64,000 nt of DNA from Microbulbifer sp. VAAF005 (GCF_030012985.1 NZ_CP120233.1:1595001-1659000); one strand, 5' to 3'; counted from the first letter of the stretch, positions 1 through 10,894 are shown. Program-made: numbers and translations. Notes: generated by a model not told the origin, from the sequence alone.

Positions 1-28
1 AGCCGGCCTTTTTTAGGGAACTGTTTCA

Positions 29-223
29 CTACTCGTTGCCACCCTCCTCGGAGGACTGCTTTTCACGCTGAATGCGCTGATAAATCTCTTCACGGTGCAC
101 AGCAACTTCTTTAGGGGCATTGACACCAATGCGCACCTGATTGCCTTTCACCCCCAGCACGGTAACCGTGACATTGTCGCCAACCATCAGCGTTTCGCCA
201 ATTCGGCGGGTTAAAATCAACAT
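29..223 (-). CDS. csrA: Carbon storage regulator CsrA (RsmA)
   Basis: Small post-transcriptional regulator that binds GGA motifs in mRNA leaders. The 64-residue length is normal for the family. It starts [10 protein letters not shown] and keeps the RNA-contacting Leu4 and Arg44 (in VAVHREEIY). A clear AAGGAG ribosome site lies just upstream (plus-strand ctcctt near 231). It is the last gene of the minus-strand alaS-lysC-csrA series, an order common in gammaproteobacteria. Its leader has three GGA motifs, which would suit autoregulation. Confidence 0.97.
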   Translation of the reverse strand: MLILTRRIGETLMVGDNVTVTVLGVKGNQVRIGVNAPKEVAVHREEIYQRIQREKQSSEEGGNE

Positions 224-253
224 TACCTACTTCTCCTTGATCATCCTGTGATT

Positions 254-286
254 AAGAGCAGCCGGCATTCCCCTGGAACTGCTCTT
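254..286 (-). promoter_or_regulatory. Leader hairpin and GGA motifs upstream of csrA
   Basis: An 8-bp inverted repeat (AAGAGCAG / CTGCTCTT) lies 30-60 bases before the csrA start. On the minus strand GGA occurs in the loop (near 270), between hairpin and gene (near 244) and in the ribosome site (near 234). CsrA is known to repress its own translation through such motifs in E. coli; that it does so here is inferred. Confidence 0.35.
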
Positions 287-451
287 ATTTGGTCATCATA
301 ACCGGATGGCGGTACACAAAGGCTAAAAACTACCCTTCACACTCTTCAGTATTGACCAGTCGAACAAAATCTCAACAGGTTGGAAGCTACGTCGAGCAAC
401 TGAATTGTAATGTGTTGTTTTTCCTGCCAGCTAACCGGTTAAAAAATCTCG

Positions 452-1684
452 TTATCTTTCTTTGTCTGAAAGTTCAAATTCGCTATGCAGCGCCCGAACA
501 GCAAGCTCCAAATAGCGTTCATCAATAATCACCGAGATCTTAATTTCCGAAGTGGTGATCATTTGAATATTGATATTGTCTTCACCCAAAGCGCTAAACA
601 TACGACTTGCCACATTTGCATGTGAACGCATACCTACGCCAACTATAGAAACTTTGGCGATCTTGTCGTCTGTGATCACCTCTCGGGCACCAAGTTCCGC
701 AGAAACTCGCTCCAATACATCTCGAGCCTTGCCAATATCATTGCGGTGAACAGTAAAAGTGAAGTCGGTCGTACCGTCGATAGCACTGATATTTTGAACA
801 ATAACGTCAACTTCAATATTTTCAGCACCAACTGGAGCCAAAATTCGGCATGCAACCCCAGGGGTATCGGGCACTCCACGGATTGTCAGCTTTGCTTCAT
901 CGCGGTTAAATGCGATACCGGATACAACGGGCTGTTCCATATCGTTATCTTCCTCATCCAGGCTAATCAAGGTTCCGTTACCCTCTTCAAAAGTTGAGAG
1001 CACGCGCAAGGGAACCTTATACTTACCAGCGAACTCTACGGCGCGAATCTGCAGGACCTTGGAGCCGAGGCTGGCCATTTCCAGCATCTCTTCAAATGTG
1101 ATTCGATCCAGTCTGCGTGCACTATCGACCACTCGAGGGTCGGTGGTGTAGACCCCGTCCACGTCGGTATAAATCTGGCACTCGGTAGCATCTAACGCCG
1201 CAGCTAATGCCACACCCGTCGTATCAGACCCTCCGCGTCCCAGCGTGGTGATATTGCCGTCGTCATCCACTCCCTGGAAACCAGCTACAACAATGACCTT
1301 GCCTTCATTGAGATCGGTGCGCATTCGCTCCACATCGATACTTTGAATGCGAGCTTTGGTATGAGCATTGTCCGTAAGAATTTTTACCTGCCCACCAGTG
1401 TAGGAACAGGCGTCATAACCACGCTTCTTCAGGGCCATACTCAAAAGGGCAATTGTGACTTGCTCTCCCGTGGAAACCAGAACATCCAACTCTCTGGGAT
1501 CTGGCTTTTCCTGGATTTGATAAGCGAGATCAATCAGACGATTAGTTTCACCACTCATGGCAGACAAAACGACAACCATGTCATGTCCCTGAGCGCGAAA
1601 CGCGGCGACTTTATCGGCCACAGCTTCAATTCGCTCAATGGAGCCAACTGAAGTCCCGCCATACTTCTGCACGAACAAACTCAT
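452..1684 (-). CDS. lysC: Aspartate kinase
   Basis: Phosphorylates aspartate, the first step towards lysine, threonine and methionine. The N-terminus has the kinase signature KYGGTSVGS, followed by the amino acid kinase domain (about 1-235) and two C-terminal ACT regulatory domains (about 265-410). The 410-residue length fits the monofunctional, feedback-regulated aspartokinases of pseudomonads and relatives. It lies between alaS and csrA on the same strand, with 132 bases to alaS in which no gene is visible. Confidence 0.96.
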   Translation of the reverse strand: MSLFVQKYGGTSVGSIERIEAVADKVAAFRAQGHDMVVVLSAMSGETNRLIDLAYQIQEKPDPRELDVLVSTGEQVTIALLSMALKKRGYDACSYTGGQVKILTDNAHTKARIQSIDVERMRTDLNEGKVIVVAGFQGVDDDGNITTLGRGGSDTTGVALAAALDATECQIYTDVDGVYTTDPRVVDSARRLDRITFEEMLEMASLGSKVLQIRAVEFAGKYKVPLRVLSTFEEGNGTLISLDEEDNDMEQPVVSGIAFNRDEAKLTIRGVPDTPGVACRILAPVGAENIEVDVIVQNISAIDGTTDFTFTVHRNDIGKARDVLERVSAELGAREVITDDKIAKVSIVGVGMRSHANVASRMFSALGEDNINIQMITTSEIKISVIIDERYLELAVRALHSEFELSDKER

Positions 1685-1816
1685 AACTTACTGTGTTTCC
1701 TTAGCTCCACAATAAGTACGCTTCCTGCCCAACTCGTGCAGGCGCGCACTTAATCACCAAACCTCTGCGAAATCAACTCAACTACGAATTCAGACCACTA
1801 ATTTGACAAAACTTAA

Positions 1817-4441
1817 CTAGTTTAAGGATTGCTCAATCCAATTTGGCACTTCTTTCAGCATATTAGGGAGTGCGGACACATCGGTTCCACCACCCTGGGC
1901 CATATCTTTTCGACCGCCACCCTTGCCGCCCAGCTTCCCGGCAGCAAAGCGCATAAGGTCACCCGCAGAAAGCCGATCTGTCAGGTCTTGGGTAACTGCG
2001 GCAACCAAAGCCACCTTTTCATCGCCCGGAGCCGCCAGCAACACTACGCCGCTGCCCAGCTTGTTCTTCATTTGATCCGCCAGATCTCTCAGTGATTTGG
2101 GGTCAGCTCCGTCAATAGAGGTTGCCAGCAACTTAAAGCCCGCCAGCTCAATGGCCTGAGCGGAAAGATCTCCGCCAGCACCACTGGCCAACTTGGTTTT
2201 TAACTGGGCAATCTCTTTTTCCAGTTTTCGGTTGTTAAGCAGCAACTGTTCAACTTTGTCAGCCAAGGAGTCCGGACGCGCCTTAAGCAGAGTCGCTACA
2301 TGCTCCAGACGCTGCTGTGCCTGATCAAACAGAGACATTGCGTGAGCGCCAGTAACCGCTTCGATTCGACGTTGGCCGGAAGCAATACCGCTTTCCCCAA
2401 CAACGCGAATCAAACCGATATCACCGGTACGCTTCACGTGAGTACCGCCACACAACTCAACGGAAAAAGCCTTGTCATCGGTTTTGCCCATGGAAAGTAC
2501 ACGCACAGTATCGCCGTACTTTTCGCCGAACAGGGCCATAGCGCCCATCGCTTTTGCAGACTCAATATCGGTTTCGTGAGTTTCAACTGGAGTATTTGCG
2601 CGAATTTGACTATTAACCAGGGATTCAATCGCATGTAACTGCTTTGCTGTTACGGCTTCTGGGTGGGAGAAGTCAAAGCGCAGGCGCTCGGAGTCCACCA
2701 GGGAGCCCTTCTGGGTGACATGCTCTCCCAGCACTTTGCGCAAGGCGGCGTGTAATAGATGGGTTGCGGAGTGATTCAGGGCGGTGGATTGACGAACATC
2801 TGCAGATACGACTGCCTCAAGGGTTTCGCCCACAGCGATGCCCCCGTTCAACACCTTACCAGTATGCAAATGATGCGCGCTCTGCTTGGTGCAATCGCGC
2901 ACTTCAAAGCGGGCATCACCGGAACTCAAATAGCCACTATCACCTACCTGACCACCGGACTCTGCATAGAAGGGTGTCCGATCCAGAACAATTGCACCCT
3001 CTTCACCTTCTTCCAAGCGTTCAACCTGCTCACCACCTTTGACGATGGCCAACACTTTGCCTGCTGCCTCGGTCGCGTTGTAACCGAGAAACTCTGTAGC
3101 CCCTTCCAGTTCGAGGACATCGGTATAGTCCTGTTTAAATTTACCGGCAGCGCGAGCTCTCTGACGCTGGGCTTCCATAGCAGCTTCATACCCATCCATA
3201 TCCAGGGATAGATCGCGCTCACGGGCAATATCCTGGGTTAGGTCTGTTGGGAAGCCGTAAGTATCATGCAGAGTAAATACCAACTCACCGGGGATCTCAC
3301 TGCCTTCGAGGGACGCCAGGGCATCCTCTAGCAGCGCCATTCCCTTATCCAGAGTCTTCGCAAACTGTTCTTCCTCTTTGCGCAGCGCATTCTCAATCAC
3401 CTGCTGCTTTTCACGCAGCTCCGGGTATGCGTCACCCATCTGCTCGGCGAGCGCTTCTACCAGCTTGTAGAAGAAGATGTCTTTGTGCCCAAGCTTGTGG
3501 CCATGGCGCACTGCGCGGCGAATAATGCGGCGAAGTACAAATCCACGGCCTTCGTTGGAAGGCATTACGCCATCGGCAATCAGGAATGAACAAGAGCGGA
3601 TATGGTCAGCGATCACTCGCAGGGATTTCTCTTCCAGGTCGCTGCAGCCAACCACTTCCCCCGCCGCTTTCAGCAGCGCTTGGAACAAGTCAATTTCATA
3701 ATTGGAGTGTACTCCCTGCATTACGGCGGCAATACGCTCCAGCCCCATACCGGTATCCACTGAGGGTTTGGGCAGTGGGTGCAGCTCACCATCAGCGGTG
3801 CGCTCATACTGCATAAATACCAGGTTCCAAATCTCGATATAGCGATCGAGATCGTCATTATCGGAACCGGGAGGGCCGCCGGGCACATCGGCACCGTGAT
3901 CGTAGAAAATCTCAGAACTTGGACCGCAGGGACCAGTGTCACCCATCTGCCAGAAGTTATCCTCGTCGAGACGGGAGAAGCGCTCGGCACTCACTCCCAT
4001 TTCCTTCAGCCAAATATCAGCGGCTTCATCATCGCTGATATGTACGGTTACCCAGAGACGTTCTTCCGGCAAGTTCAATACTTTGGTCAGGAACTCCCAG
4101 GCAAAGCGAATCGCTTCGCGCTTGAAGTAGTCGCCGAAGCTAAAGTTACCGAGCATTTCAAAAAACGTGTGGTGCCGTGCGGTGTAACCGACATTTTCAA
4201 GGTCGTTATGCTTGCCTCCTGCACGTACACAGCGCTGTGAACTGGTGGCGCGATTGTAGGAACGCTTTTCCTGCCCCAGGAAGGTGTCCTTAAACTGCAC
4301 CATGCCGGCATTGGTGAATAACAGCGTCGGGTCATTGCCCGGAACCAGGGAGCTGGAGGGCACAATAGCATGGCCCTGCTCAGCAAAATAATTCAGAAAG
4401 GCGTCGCGAATCTGTGCGCTTTTCATCCAGCGTAATTCCAC
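1817..4441 (-). CDS. alaS: Alanine--tRNA ligase
   Basis: Charges tRNA-Ala with alanine. The 874 residues match the full bacterial length: class II catalytic domain at the N-terminus, editing domain with the zinc-type motif HSATHLLH near residues 560-570 and its CxxxH partner in ELCGGTHV near 665, then the C-Ala domain with a Gly-rich end ([15 protein letters not shown]). The recA-recX-alaS-csrA order is conserved in many gammaproteobacteria; here glpK, an aldolase and others are inserted between recX and alaS. Confidence 0.97.
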   Translation of the reverse strand: MELRWMKSAQIRDAFLNYFAEQGHAIVPSSSLVPGNDPTLLFTNAGMVQFKDTFLGQEKRSYNRATSSQRCVRAGGKHNDLENVGYTARHHTFFEMLGNFSFGDYFKREAIRFAWEFLTKVLNLPEERLWVTVHISDDEAADIWLKEMGVSAERFSRLDEDNFWQMGDTGPCGPSSEIFYDHGADVPGGPPGSDNDDLDRYIEIWNLVFMQYERTADGELHPLPKPSVDTGMGLERIAAVMQGVHSNYEIDLFQALLKAAGEVVGCSDLEEKSLRVIADHIRSCSFLIADGVMPSNEGRGFVLRRIIRRAVRHGHKLGHKDIFFYKLVEALAEQMGDAYPELREKQQVIENALRKEEEQFAKTLDKGMALLEDALASLEGSEIPGELVFTLHDTYGFPTDLTQDIARERDLSLDMDGYEAAMEAQRQRARAAGKFKQDYTDVLELEGATEFLGYNATEAAGKVLAIVKGGEQVERLEEGEEGAIVLDRTPFYAESGGQVGDSGYLSSGDARFEVRDCTKQSAHHLHTGKVLNGGIAVGETLEAVVSADVRQSTALNHSATHLLHAALRKVLGEHVTQKGSLVDSERLRFDFSHPEAVTAKQLHAIESLVNSQIRANTPVETHETDIESAKAMGAMALFGEKYGDTVRVLSMGKTDDKAFSVELCGGTHVKRTGDIGLIRVVGESGIASGQRRIEAVTGAHAMSLFDQAQQRLEHVATLLKARPDSLADKVEQLLLNNRKLEKEIAQLKTKLASGAGGDLSAQAIELAGFKLLATSIDGADPKSLRDLADQMKNKLGSGVVLLAAPGDEKVALVAAVTQDLTDRLSAGDLMRFAAGKLGGKGGGRKDMAQGGGTDVSALPNMLKEVPNWIEQSLN

Positions 4442-4498
4442 TTCGTTAGTTGAGTTTTATTTGATTGGCGTCAGTGACACGGTGTCACTTCTGTTCCA

Positions 4499-4846
4499 CT
4501 ACTGTGCCAGCCCCTGTTCGGGCATTCTTTTTTGGGCAAGCAGGTGAACATGCAGGTGAAATACGGTTTGACCTGCGCTTCGACCGTTATTAACTACCAG
4601 TCGATAGCCCTCGAGTCCCAGCTTGCGCCCCAATTCTGTCGCCACCCACATTAGGTGGCCGAGCAAGGGTTTATCCTCAGCCTGAGCAACGGATAAATTC
4701 ACGAGGGGTTTGCGTGGGATAATGAGGAGATGGGTCGGCGCTTGTGGCGCGCGATCCTCAATAACGACACATTGGTCGTCCTCGTAGATCATCTCAGCAG
4801 GGATATCTCCCGAGATAATTTGACTGAAAACGCTGGGTTCACCCAT
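4499..4846 (-). CDS. HIT-family nucleotide hydrolase (HinT-like)
   Basis: A 115-residue histidine triad protein. The motif HLHVHLL (His97, His99, His101) is the HIT active site, which in HinT proteins hydrolyses purine phosphoramidates and adenylates. Length and the motif IIPRKPLVNLSVA fit the bacterial HinT/PKCI branch. It starts only 4 bases after the stop of the Trm112-like gene, so the two are probably co-transcribed. Confidence 0.9.
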   Translation of the reverse strand: MGEPSVFSQIISGDIPAEMIYEDDQCVVIEDRAPQAPTHLLIIPRKPLVNLSVAQAEDKPLLGHLMWVATELGRKLGLEGYRLVVNNGRSAGQTVFHLHVHLLAQKRMPEQGLAQ

Positions 4847-4850
4847 TGGT

Positions 4851-5036
4851 TTACTTTTCCAGCTTTTCCTCGGCTGTCAGCTGCCGCGCTTCAGATTCCA
4901 GCATTACCGGTATACCGTCCCGCACCGGATAGGCTAGACCACTGGCCTTGCAGACCAGCTCCTGTGTGTCCTCCCGGTATTCAAGCGGCGCTTTACTCAC
5001 CGGACATACCAACAGGCTCAGCAACTTTTTATCCAT
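4851..5036 (-). CDS. Trm112 family protein (YcaR-like)
   Basis: A 61-residue protein [20 protein letters not shown]..., the usual size of bacterial Trm112-like (UPF0434) proteins. Members have a small zinc-ribbon-like fold and in some lineages activate methyltransferases. An upstream GTG at 5048 is possible, but the ATG at 5036 follows a GGTGGA ribosome site at good spacing and matches family starts. It directly precedes the HIT gene. Confidence 0.85.
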   Translation of the reverse strand: MDKKLLSLLVCPVSKAPLEYREDTQELVCKASGLAYPVRDGIPVMLESEARQLTAEEKLEK

Positions 5037-5175
5037 GTTCCACCCCACTATTTTCCCTCGGTAATACTTCCGATGGGCAAAAATGACCGCGTATCATACA
5101 ATGCTTCATACGCTTTTACACGGTATTCGCCATAGCTTCTGCTGCGCCACCTGCTGGCTTAGCGCTTTTTTACCC

Positions 5176-6009
5176 TTATGTGACAGAAGCAGTCTCTACT
5201 GAAACAGAATTGAGATGGCTAAGTAACAGCTCCCGGGCTAAACGCCCCTCCTCTATTTCATTAAATACCTCGTGGTAAGACCTTGAGAAACAGTGCAACT
5301 GCTTGTTTTTTGACCCCACCTGTCCAAACCACTTGCGGCTGAGTTCCACATCGACAATATGGTCTGATTCCGGCAATAACAGAAGGCAAGGCATGGATAT
5401 CCCATCCAACCGGCCAGATAAAAACTCCCGCTCCTGCAAAAAAGTCTTAAACCAGCGCAGAGAGATGCTGTGATGCACAAGTTCATCACTGACATACCGC
5501 TTGACCACATCCGGGCTACGAGATATCCACTGACTATTTATCTGGCTGGAAAGAGCCAACCCCGGAAGCCAGCGAGCCAAAAATAGCGCGAACCATAGCA
5601 GAAGGCCTTTTGGCTCACTTTTACCGCGAAAGCCCGGTGCGGAAAGATTTAAACTGTCGACAGATTTATATCGAATAGCACAGCCACAAGCGATAACAGC
5701 TCCCATACTGTGGCCAAGAAGATGCATCCCAAGTCCGGGGTTTCCACTTTTTACCAAGGAAATAAATTCATTTAGATCCTCACTATAAAGTGCAAAATCC
5801 TCAATATCCCCGCGCTTCCCATCCGACAATCCATGGCCATAATGATCTAAGGCATAGACACTGTACCTAGCTCGATTGAGGTCTTCCGCCAGATCACTGT
5901 AACGTCCACTGTGCTCTCCCAACCCGTGGGATATAACTACCACACCCACGGCTTCTTCTACCCACCAGCGCCGGTAATACAGCGTCACTCCCCTGGTCAC
6001 AAACTCCAT
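5176..6009 (-). CDS. Alpha/beta hydrolase, monoacylglycerol lipase-like
   Basis: A 277-residue serine hydrolase with no signal peptide. It shows the oxyanion segment ISHGLGEHSGRY, the nucleophile elbow GHSMGA (Ser101), an acid residue in PESDHIVD and the catalytic His in SYHEVFNE. This layout (HGLGEHSGRY plus GHSMGG-type elbow) is typical of lysophospholipase/monoacylglycerol lipase (PldB/YtpA-like) proteins. The substrate is not known. It is followed by 127 bases without a gene before Trm112. Confidence 0.8.
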   Translation of the reverse strand: MEFVTRGVTLYYRRWWVEEAVGVVVISHGLGEHSGRYSDLAEDLNRARYSVYALDHYGHGLSDGKRGDIEDFALYSEDLNEFISLVKSGNPGLGMHLLGHSMGAVIACGCAIRYKSVDSLNLSAPGFRGKSEPKGLLLWFALFLARWLPGLALSSQINSQWISRSPDVVKRYVSDELVHHSISLRWFKTFLQEREFLSGRLDGISMPCLLLLPESDHIVDVELSRKWFGQVGSKNKQLHCFSRSYHEVFNEIEEGRLARELLLSHLNSVSVETASVT

Positions 6010-6048
6010 TGCAATCTCCTTATTGATTATTATTTTGCTAGCTAACTG

Positions 6049-7059
6049 CTATTCCAGGGTTTCGCGGTACCTGCCCAGCATGGCCAAATGATTCATGCGG
6101 GACCGTTTAAGTAGCGCTTCCTGGGCTGCTTCAACATTCTCCGGGCGCCCTTGCCAAGCAGCGAGTGCTGGCTCTTGTAGTGCGCGCCCATAGGAAAAGC
6201 TCAACTGCCAGGGGCCACCACCCTGCTGATTCATTGCATTGAGATTGGCCGTGGCCTCTTCTGGTCCCTGCCCCCCGGAAAGAAAATTAATCCCCGGCAC
6301 TGCTGCGGGGACCGTTCGCCGCAAGCTGCGCAGGGTGTATTCGGCCACCTGCTCAGGATCAGCCGTTTCCGCCTCCGCACCCGGGGTTACCATACTGGGC
6401 TTGAGCAACATCAGTTCCAGTATTACCCCGTGCTGGTGGAGTGCGTGGAACACAGAGTGCCAAACCCGCTCATTTACCGCCGCACTGCGCTCTATATCGT
6501 GCTCACCGTCCATCAGAACCTCTGGCTCCACAATAGGAACCACCCCTTCGGCCTGGCATACCGCTGCATAGCGGGCCAACATCTCAGCATTTGCGGTAAG
6601 CCCCAGGCGCGTGGGGTTGTGATGGCCTATAGGATAGACTTCACGCCACTTGGCGAAGCGAGCTCCTTGCTTTTTATATTGCTGCAAGCGCTCAGACAAC
6701 CCGTCCAGCCCGTAGGTGATCATATCCCCAGGCGCTCCAGGCAGAGGGCCCTTGCCCTTATCCACCTTAATACCCGGCACTATCCCCTGTGACGCTGCCA
6801 CTTCCGGCAAGGGCTGACCCTCGGCATCTTTTTGCCCCAGAGTTTCCTCGAACAAAATAACGCCACTGACACATTCACCTAACCCCTTACAGGACAGCAG
6901 CGCAGCACGGTAGTCGCGCCGGTTTTTCTCAGTGGAATCCACTCCAATCGTGGCAAAGCGCTTGGCAATAGTGCCGCCACTTTCATCGGCAGCCAGGATA
7001 CCCCTTTGACCATCGACCAAAGTTGCTACAGTTTCCTCCAGCATATCGATATGTGACAT
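6049..7059 (-). CDS. Fructose-bisphosphate aldolase, class I
   Basis: A 336-residue animal/plant-type class I aldolase that cleaves fructose-1,6-bisphosphate through a Schiff base. Visible landmarks are DESGGTIAKRF near 25, the Glu of VPIVEPEVLMDGEHD and the Schiff-base lysine segment LELMLLKPSMVTPG. The C-terminus retains a Tyr (GRYRETLE) as in this class. The start has a strong GGGAGGGG ribosome site. It lies just downstream of glpK, suggesting a sugar/glycerol catabolic cluster. Confidence 0.93.
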   Translation of the reverse strand: MSHIDMLEETVATLVDGQRGILAADESGGTIAKRFATIGVDSTEKNRRDYRAALLSCKGLGECVSGVILFEETLGQKDAEGQPLPEVAASQGIVPGIKVDKGKGPLPGAPGDMITYGLDGLSERLQQYKKQGARFAKWREVYPIGHHNPTRLGLTANAEMLARYAAVCQAEGVVPIVEPEVLMDGEHDIERSAAVNERVWHSVFHALHQHGVILELMLLKPSMVTPGAEAETADPEQVAEYTLRSLRRTVPAAVPGINFLSGGQGPEEATANLNAMNQQGGGPWQLSFSYGRALQEPALAAWQGRPENVEAAQEALLKRSRMNHLAMLGRYRETLE

Positions 7060-7107
7060 CTCTACCCCTCCCTTAGGTTATTACGCTAAGAGGATAGGCG
7101 GTCCAGC

Positions 7108-8586
7108 CTAAAAAGCTTTACAGGCTTTTACCGCCCTCCGCCAACCAGCCAACAACTGCTCCCTCTCCGCCTGAGTCATTGCCGGCATAAAGTCCCGTTC
7201 AATTTCTTGCAAACACTCCGGTAATTCCCTTGGTCGCCAGATCCCACTGCCAATACCAGCCAGCAACGCAGCACCAATAGCCGTCGATTCAATCTGCTGG
7301 GGCCGTTCAACACGCAAAGAGGAAATATCCGCCTGGAATTGCATCAGGAAATTATTCGCGCAAGCACCCCCATCCACACGCATATGGGTAATCGGCAAGC
7401 CCAGGGCCTGCTCCATCAAGCGGGCCAATTCATCACTCTGGTAAGCTATAGATTCCAAAGTGGCACGCACCACCTCAGCTCGACCAGCCCCCCGACTCAA
7501 TCCGCAAATAGTCCCCCGTGCCGATGGGTCCCAGTGCGGCGCACCCAGTCCACTAAATGCAGGCACAAGATAAACGCCGCGGGTATGAGGAATACTCTGG
7601 GCGATAATTTCGGTATCCACCGCCTGCTGGATCATTCCCATCTCGTCCCGCAGCCACTGTATAGCGGAGCCCGCTGTGAAAACTGAACCTTCTACGGCAT
7701 AGGCCGGATTACCCTGGGCATCACAGGCCACTGTAGCCAGCAACCCCTGGGGTAGCTCCGGGCGATCCTCGCCGGCAAAAGCCAGCATAAAGCAGCCGGT
7801 TCCATAGGTGTTTTTTATACTACCGAGCTCGGTACAACCCTGGCCAAACAGTGCTGCCTGCTGATCCCCGGCAACACCACAAATCGGAGCCGATGTGCCG
7901 AGAAAAGCGTGGGGGTCTGTATCGGTAAAGTGGCCAGCCGACGGTAGAATTCTGGGAAGAATGGATTCAGGGCACTGGAAAAAATCCAGCAGCTCACTAT
8001 CCCAGGCTTTATCTTTTATGTTGTACAGGAGGGTACGACTGGCATTGGTGTGATCGGTGAGATGGGCTTTGCCACCGCTCATTTTCCAGATCAACCAGCT
8101 ATCTACGGTACCGAAACACAGGTCGCCATTTTGAGCTCGGGTTAGTAAATCCGGATTGCGGCGGAACAGCCAAGTCAACTTACTTGCGGAAAAGTAAGCA
8201 TCCAGCAATAGGCCACTGCGCTCTCGCAACCAACCAGACCTGCCGAGTTCCGCCAACTCCCGGCATACCTCTGCCGAGCGCCGGCACTGCCACACAATCG
8301 CAGGAAAAACCGGCTCACCGGTATACCTATCCCAGACGATCGTGGTCTCACGCTGGTTGGTAATTCCCACCGCGGTGATATCCGATGCGCGAACACCTGC
8401 GCGCTGGAGTGCTGCGGCACAGACTCGGAGAGTTACCGACCAAATCTCTTCCGCATCCTGCTCAACCCAGCCAGGCTGGGGGTAATGATTGGGAATTTCC
8501 GAGTAACTGCGACCAATCAGGTGGCCCTTACCATCGAAGATAAAGGCTGTGGTACCGGTGGTGCCCTGGTCAATAGACAGGATCAT
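7108..8586 (-). CDS. glpK: Glycerol kinase
   Basis: Phosphorylates glycerol to glycerol-3-phosphate. The 492 residues match the FGGY-kinase length, with the ATP-binding start SIDQGTTGTTAFIFD, NQRETTIVWD, the glycerol-site region and the C-terminal MRVDGGACANNFLMQFQADI motif. No glpF or glpD is adjacent, so it stands apart from the usual glp operon and sits between recX and an aldolase. Confidence 0.96.
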   Translation of the reverse strand: MILSIDQGTTGTTAFIFDGKGHLIGRSYSEIPNHYPQPGWVEQDAEEIWSVTLRVCAAALQRAGVRASDITAVGITNQRETTIVWDRYTGEPVFPAIVWQCRRSAEVCRELAELGRSGWLRERSGLLLDAYFSASKLTWLFRRNPDLLTRAQNGDLCFGTVDSWLIWKMSGGKAHLTDHTNASRTLLYNIKDKAWDSELLDFFQCPESILPRILPSAGHFTDTDPHAFLGTSAPICGVAGDQQAALFGQGCTELGSIKNTYGTGCFMLAFAGEDRPELPQGLLATVACDAQGNPAYAVEGSVFTAGSAIQWLRDEMGMIQQAVDTEIIAQSIPHTRGVYLVPAFSGLGAPHWDPSARGTICGLSRGAGRAEVVRATLESIAYQSDELARLMEQALGLPITHMRVDGGACANNFLMQFQADISSLRVERPQQIESTAIGAALLAGIGSGIWRPRELPECLQEIERDFMPAMTQAEREQLLAGWRRAVKACKAF

Positions 8587-8686
8587 AAAGTTCTCGCGCT
8601 TATTCTTTTAGTCTCTTTCTGTACCTGAAAATACGGCCGAAACCTATCGACCAGTCATTCAGGCAGTAGTCAGAGTATAAGCCCGA

Positions 8687-9172
8687 TTAATTGCCGTCCA
8701 GCGCCCAGCTAATCGCATCCGTGGGGAAGCCCCGGTAAGCCAGGTATCGCTGGCGCCGCGCTCGCTCCTTCATCCACTGATCCCGTGGAAGCTCTGCGCT
8801 CATAGGGACCCGGTATTTTCTCTGAAGCATTTCCGCAGCTAACTCAAACCAATCCACTTCCAACTGATCGAGCGCCTGGGCAATTAGTTCACCGCGTACG
8901 CCGCGCTGCTGTAGCTCCTGGCGAATACGCATCGGCCCCTGACCGCGCTGGACACGGGAGCGGGCAAAAACTTCGGCAAAGCGTTGATCGGATTGATAGT
9001 TGAGTTCGTGTAGGCGCTCAAATAGCGTGTCGAAATCGGCGCTGGGGAATTTTGCCGCGAGCTTTTGCCTCAATTCATGGCGGGAGTGCTCGCGGCGGGT
9101 CAACAGCTCAAGCGCCGCGCTGAAAAGCGCTTGAGCTGGATCAACGGAAAAATCCGCTTTTGAGTACGGCAT
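8687..9172 (-). CDS. recX: Recombination regulator RecX
   Basis: A 161-residue helical protein that caps and modulates RecA filaments. It has the family pattern of repeated three-helix units (SRHELRQKLAAKF, GPMRIRQELQQRGV, RRQRYLAYRGFP). Its start codon directly abuts the recA stop codon, with no gap, so translation is probably coupled and it shares SOS induction with recA. Confidence 0.93.
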   Translation of the reverse strand: MPYSKADFSVDPAQALFSAALELLTRREHSRHELRQKLAAKFPSADFDTLFERLHELNYQSDQRFAEVFARSRVQRGQGPMRIRQELQQRGVRGELIAQALDQLEVDWFELAAEMLQRKYRVPMSAELPRDQWMKERARRQRYLAYRGFPTDAISWALDGN

Positions 9173-10207
9173 TTACTCTTCCGGTAATTCCGCAGCCTCT
9201 TCAGGGGTCGCAGGCACTAAATCACCGAGCAGCTGCGCACGCAACTGGCCTTCAATCTCGTTGCGAATATCGGGGTTATCGCGCAGGAACTTGGTAGCGT
9301 TCGCCTTGCCCTGGCCAATTTTGTCACCCTTGTAGCTGTACCAGGCTCCGGCTTTATCCACCAGCCCCATCTTCACGCCGTAATCGACGACCTCACCAAT
9401 CATGTTAATGCCTTCACCATACATGATCTGGAACTCGGTCTGCTTAAACGGAGGAGCGACCTTGTTCTTAACCACCTTCACTCGGGTTTCGTTACCCACC
9501 ACCTCATCGCCATCTTTAACGGAACCGATACGACGGATATCCAAGCGCACAGAAGAGTAGAACTTGAGGGCATTACCACCAGTAGTGGTTTCAGGGCTGC
9601 CGAACATAACACCGATCTTCATGCGAATCTGGTTAATGAAGATCGCCAGGGTGTTGGTGTTCTTGATATTACCAGTGAGCTTACGCAGTGCCTGGGACAT
9701 CAAACGAGCCTGCAAGCCCACGTGGGAATCACCCATCTCACCTTCGATCTCAGCGCGCGGGGTCAAGGCCGCAACGGAGTCTACTACCAGCACATCAACG
9801 GCACCGGAGCGCACCAGCATATCGGCAACTTCCAGCGCCTGCTCACCGGTATCCGGCTGGGATACGATCAGCTCATCGACGTTAACACCCAGTTTTTCAG
9901 CGTAGATAGGGTCGAGGGCGTGCTCAGCATCCACGAAAGCACAAGTGCCACCCTTGCGCTGGGCCTCGGCAATCACCTGCAAGGTGAGGGTGGTTTTACC
10001 GGAAGATTCTGGCCCATAGATTTCAACGATACGGCCACGCGGCAAGCCGCCTATACCCAGGGCCACATCCAAGCCGAGGGAGCCGGTGGAGATCGCAGGA
10101 ATACGCTCGCGCTCCTTATCTCCCATACGCATCACAGTGCCTTTACCAAACTGACGTTCAATCTGAGATAGCGCCGCTTTTAATGCCTTGTCTTTATTGG
10201 AATCCAT
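9173..10207 (-). CDS. recA: Recombinase RecA
   Basis: DNA strand-exchange ATPase and SOS co-protease. It has Walker [10 protein letters not shown], Walker [10 protein letters not shown], loop motifs and the acidic C-terminus [11 protein letters not shown]. The ATG at 10207 is preferred to the ATG at 10213 because the GGGA ribosome site is then correctly spaced. It overlaps nothing upstream and runs directly into recX. A LexA-type box lies about 55-75 bases upstream. Confidence 0.98.
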   Translation of the reverse strand: MDSNKDKALKAALSQIERQFGKGTVMRMGDKERERIPAISTGSLGLDVALGIGGLPRGRIVEIYGPESSGKTTLTLQVIAEAQRKGGTCAFVDAEHALDPIYAEKLGVNVDELIVSQPDTGEQALEVADMLVRSGAVDVLVVDSVAALTPRAEIEGEMGDSHVGLQARLMSQALRKLTGNIKNTNTLAIFINQIRMKIGVMFGSPETTTGGNALKFYSSVRLDIRRIGSVKDGDEVVGNETRVKVVKNKVAPPFKQTEFQIMYGEGINMIGEVVDYGVKMGLVDKAGAWYSYKGDKIGQGKANATKFLRDNPDIRNEIEGQLRAQLLGDLVPATPEEAAELPEE

Positions 10208-10261
10208 GACCATTCCCGTATTTCTGAGCTGAATTGAGTGGTGGCAAGCTTAACGAAGGAT

Positions 10262-10281
10262 TACTGTATAGGCAACCAGTA
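10262..10281 (-). promoter_or_regulatory. LexA (SOS) box upstream of recA
   Basis: The palindrome TACTG-TATAGGCAAC-CAGTA fits the gammaproteobacterial LexA operator (CTGT-N8-ACAG, here CTGT-N8-CCAG with flanking TA/TA). Its position upstream of recA is the expected one. SOS control of recA is established knowledge; binding here is inferred. Confidence 0.8.
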
Positions 10282-10381
10282 ATTCCTCATACTGAGTACC
10301 AGCTTCAGGCTGAGCGAGCCTCGCTTCAAAAAGAAGTCTGAAGCCGGGGTAAACGAACAAAGATTGACCCGGCGGACAAGT

Positions 10382-10894
10382 TCAAACCGGGTGCTCACGG
10401 ACAATCCTTAACATTCCCTTCAGCGCCTCAACGACCGTCTGCGATTGTACCTCTGCCCGGTTACCACTGAACAGAAAACACTTCGCATCAATCTGCACTG
10501 GCTCTTGCCCCTCCGCATGGGCCCAGGCGATCCAAACCGTACCTACCGGTTTCTCAGCAGTGCCGCCATCAGGCCCCGCGATACCACTGACCGCAACCGC
10601 AAGATTGGCATCCATCATCGCCAGAACCCCACAAGCCATCTGCCGAGCAACCGGTTCACTCACTGCCCCAAACCGCTTGAGATCATCGCTGTCGACACCC
10701 AGAACACCGTTCTTGATACGATTCGCATAGCTCACGATCGATCCATCGAACCAATTAGAAGCACCTGCTATAGAGGTAATAGCCGCCGCAATCGCACCAC
10801 CGGTGCAAGATTCTGCCGACGTCACACGCCAATCTCTCTTTTCCAGCTCCCCGCCCAACTCTCTGGCAAGCTCAGTTATCTCTCTGTATTCCAC
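10382..10894 (-). CDS. pncC: Nicotinamide-nucleotide amidase (CinA C-terminal family)
   Basis: A 170-residue stand-alone CinA C-terminal domain, which in E. coli deamidates NMN (PncC). It shows the signature TSAESCTGGAIAAAITSIAGAS and GIAGPDGG. It uses a GTG start. The pncC-recA-recX neighbourhood is conserved in gammaproteobacteria. The intergenic stretch to recA carries the LexA box. Confidence 0.93.
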   Translation of the reverse strand: MEYREITELARELGGELEKRDWRVTSAESCTGGAIAAAITSIAGASNWFDGSIVSYANRIKNGVLGVDSDDLKRFGAVSEPVARQMACGVLAMMDANLAVAVSGIAGPDGGTAEKPVGTVWIAWAHAEGQEPVQIDAKCFLFSGNRAEVQSQTVVEALKGMLRIVREHPV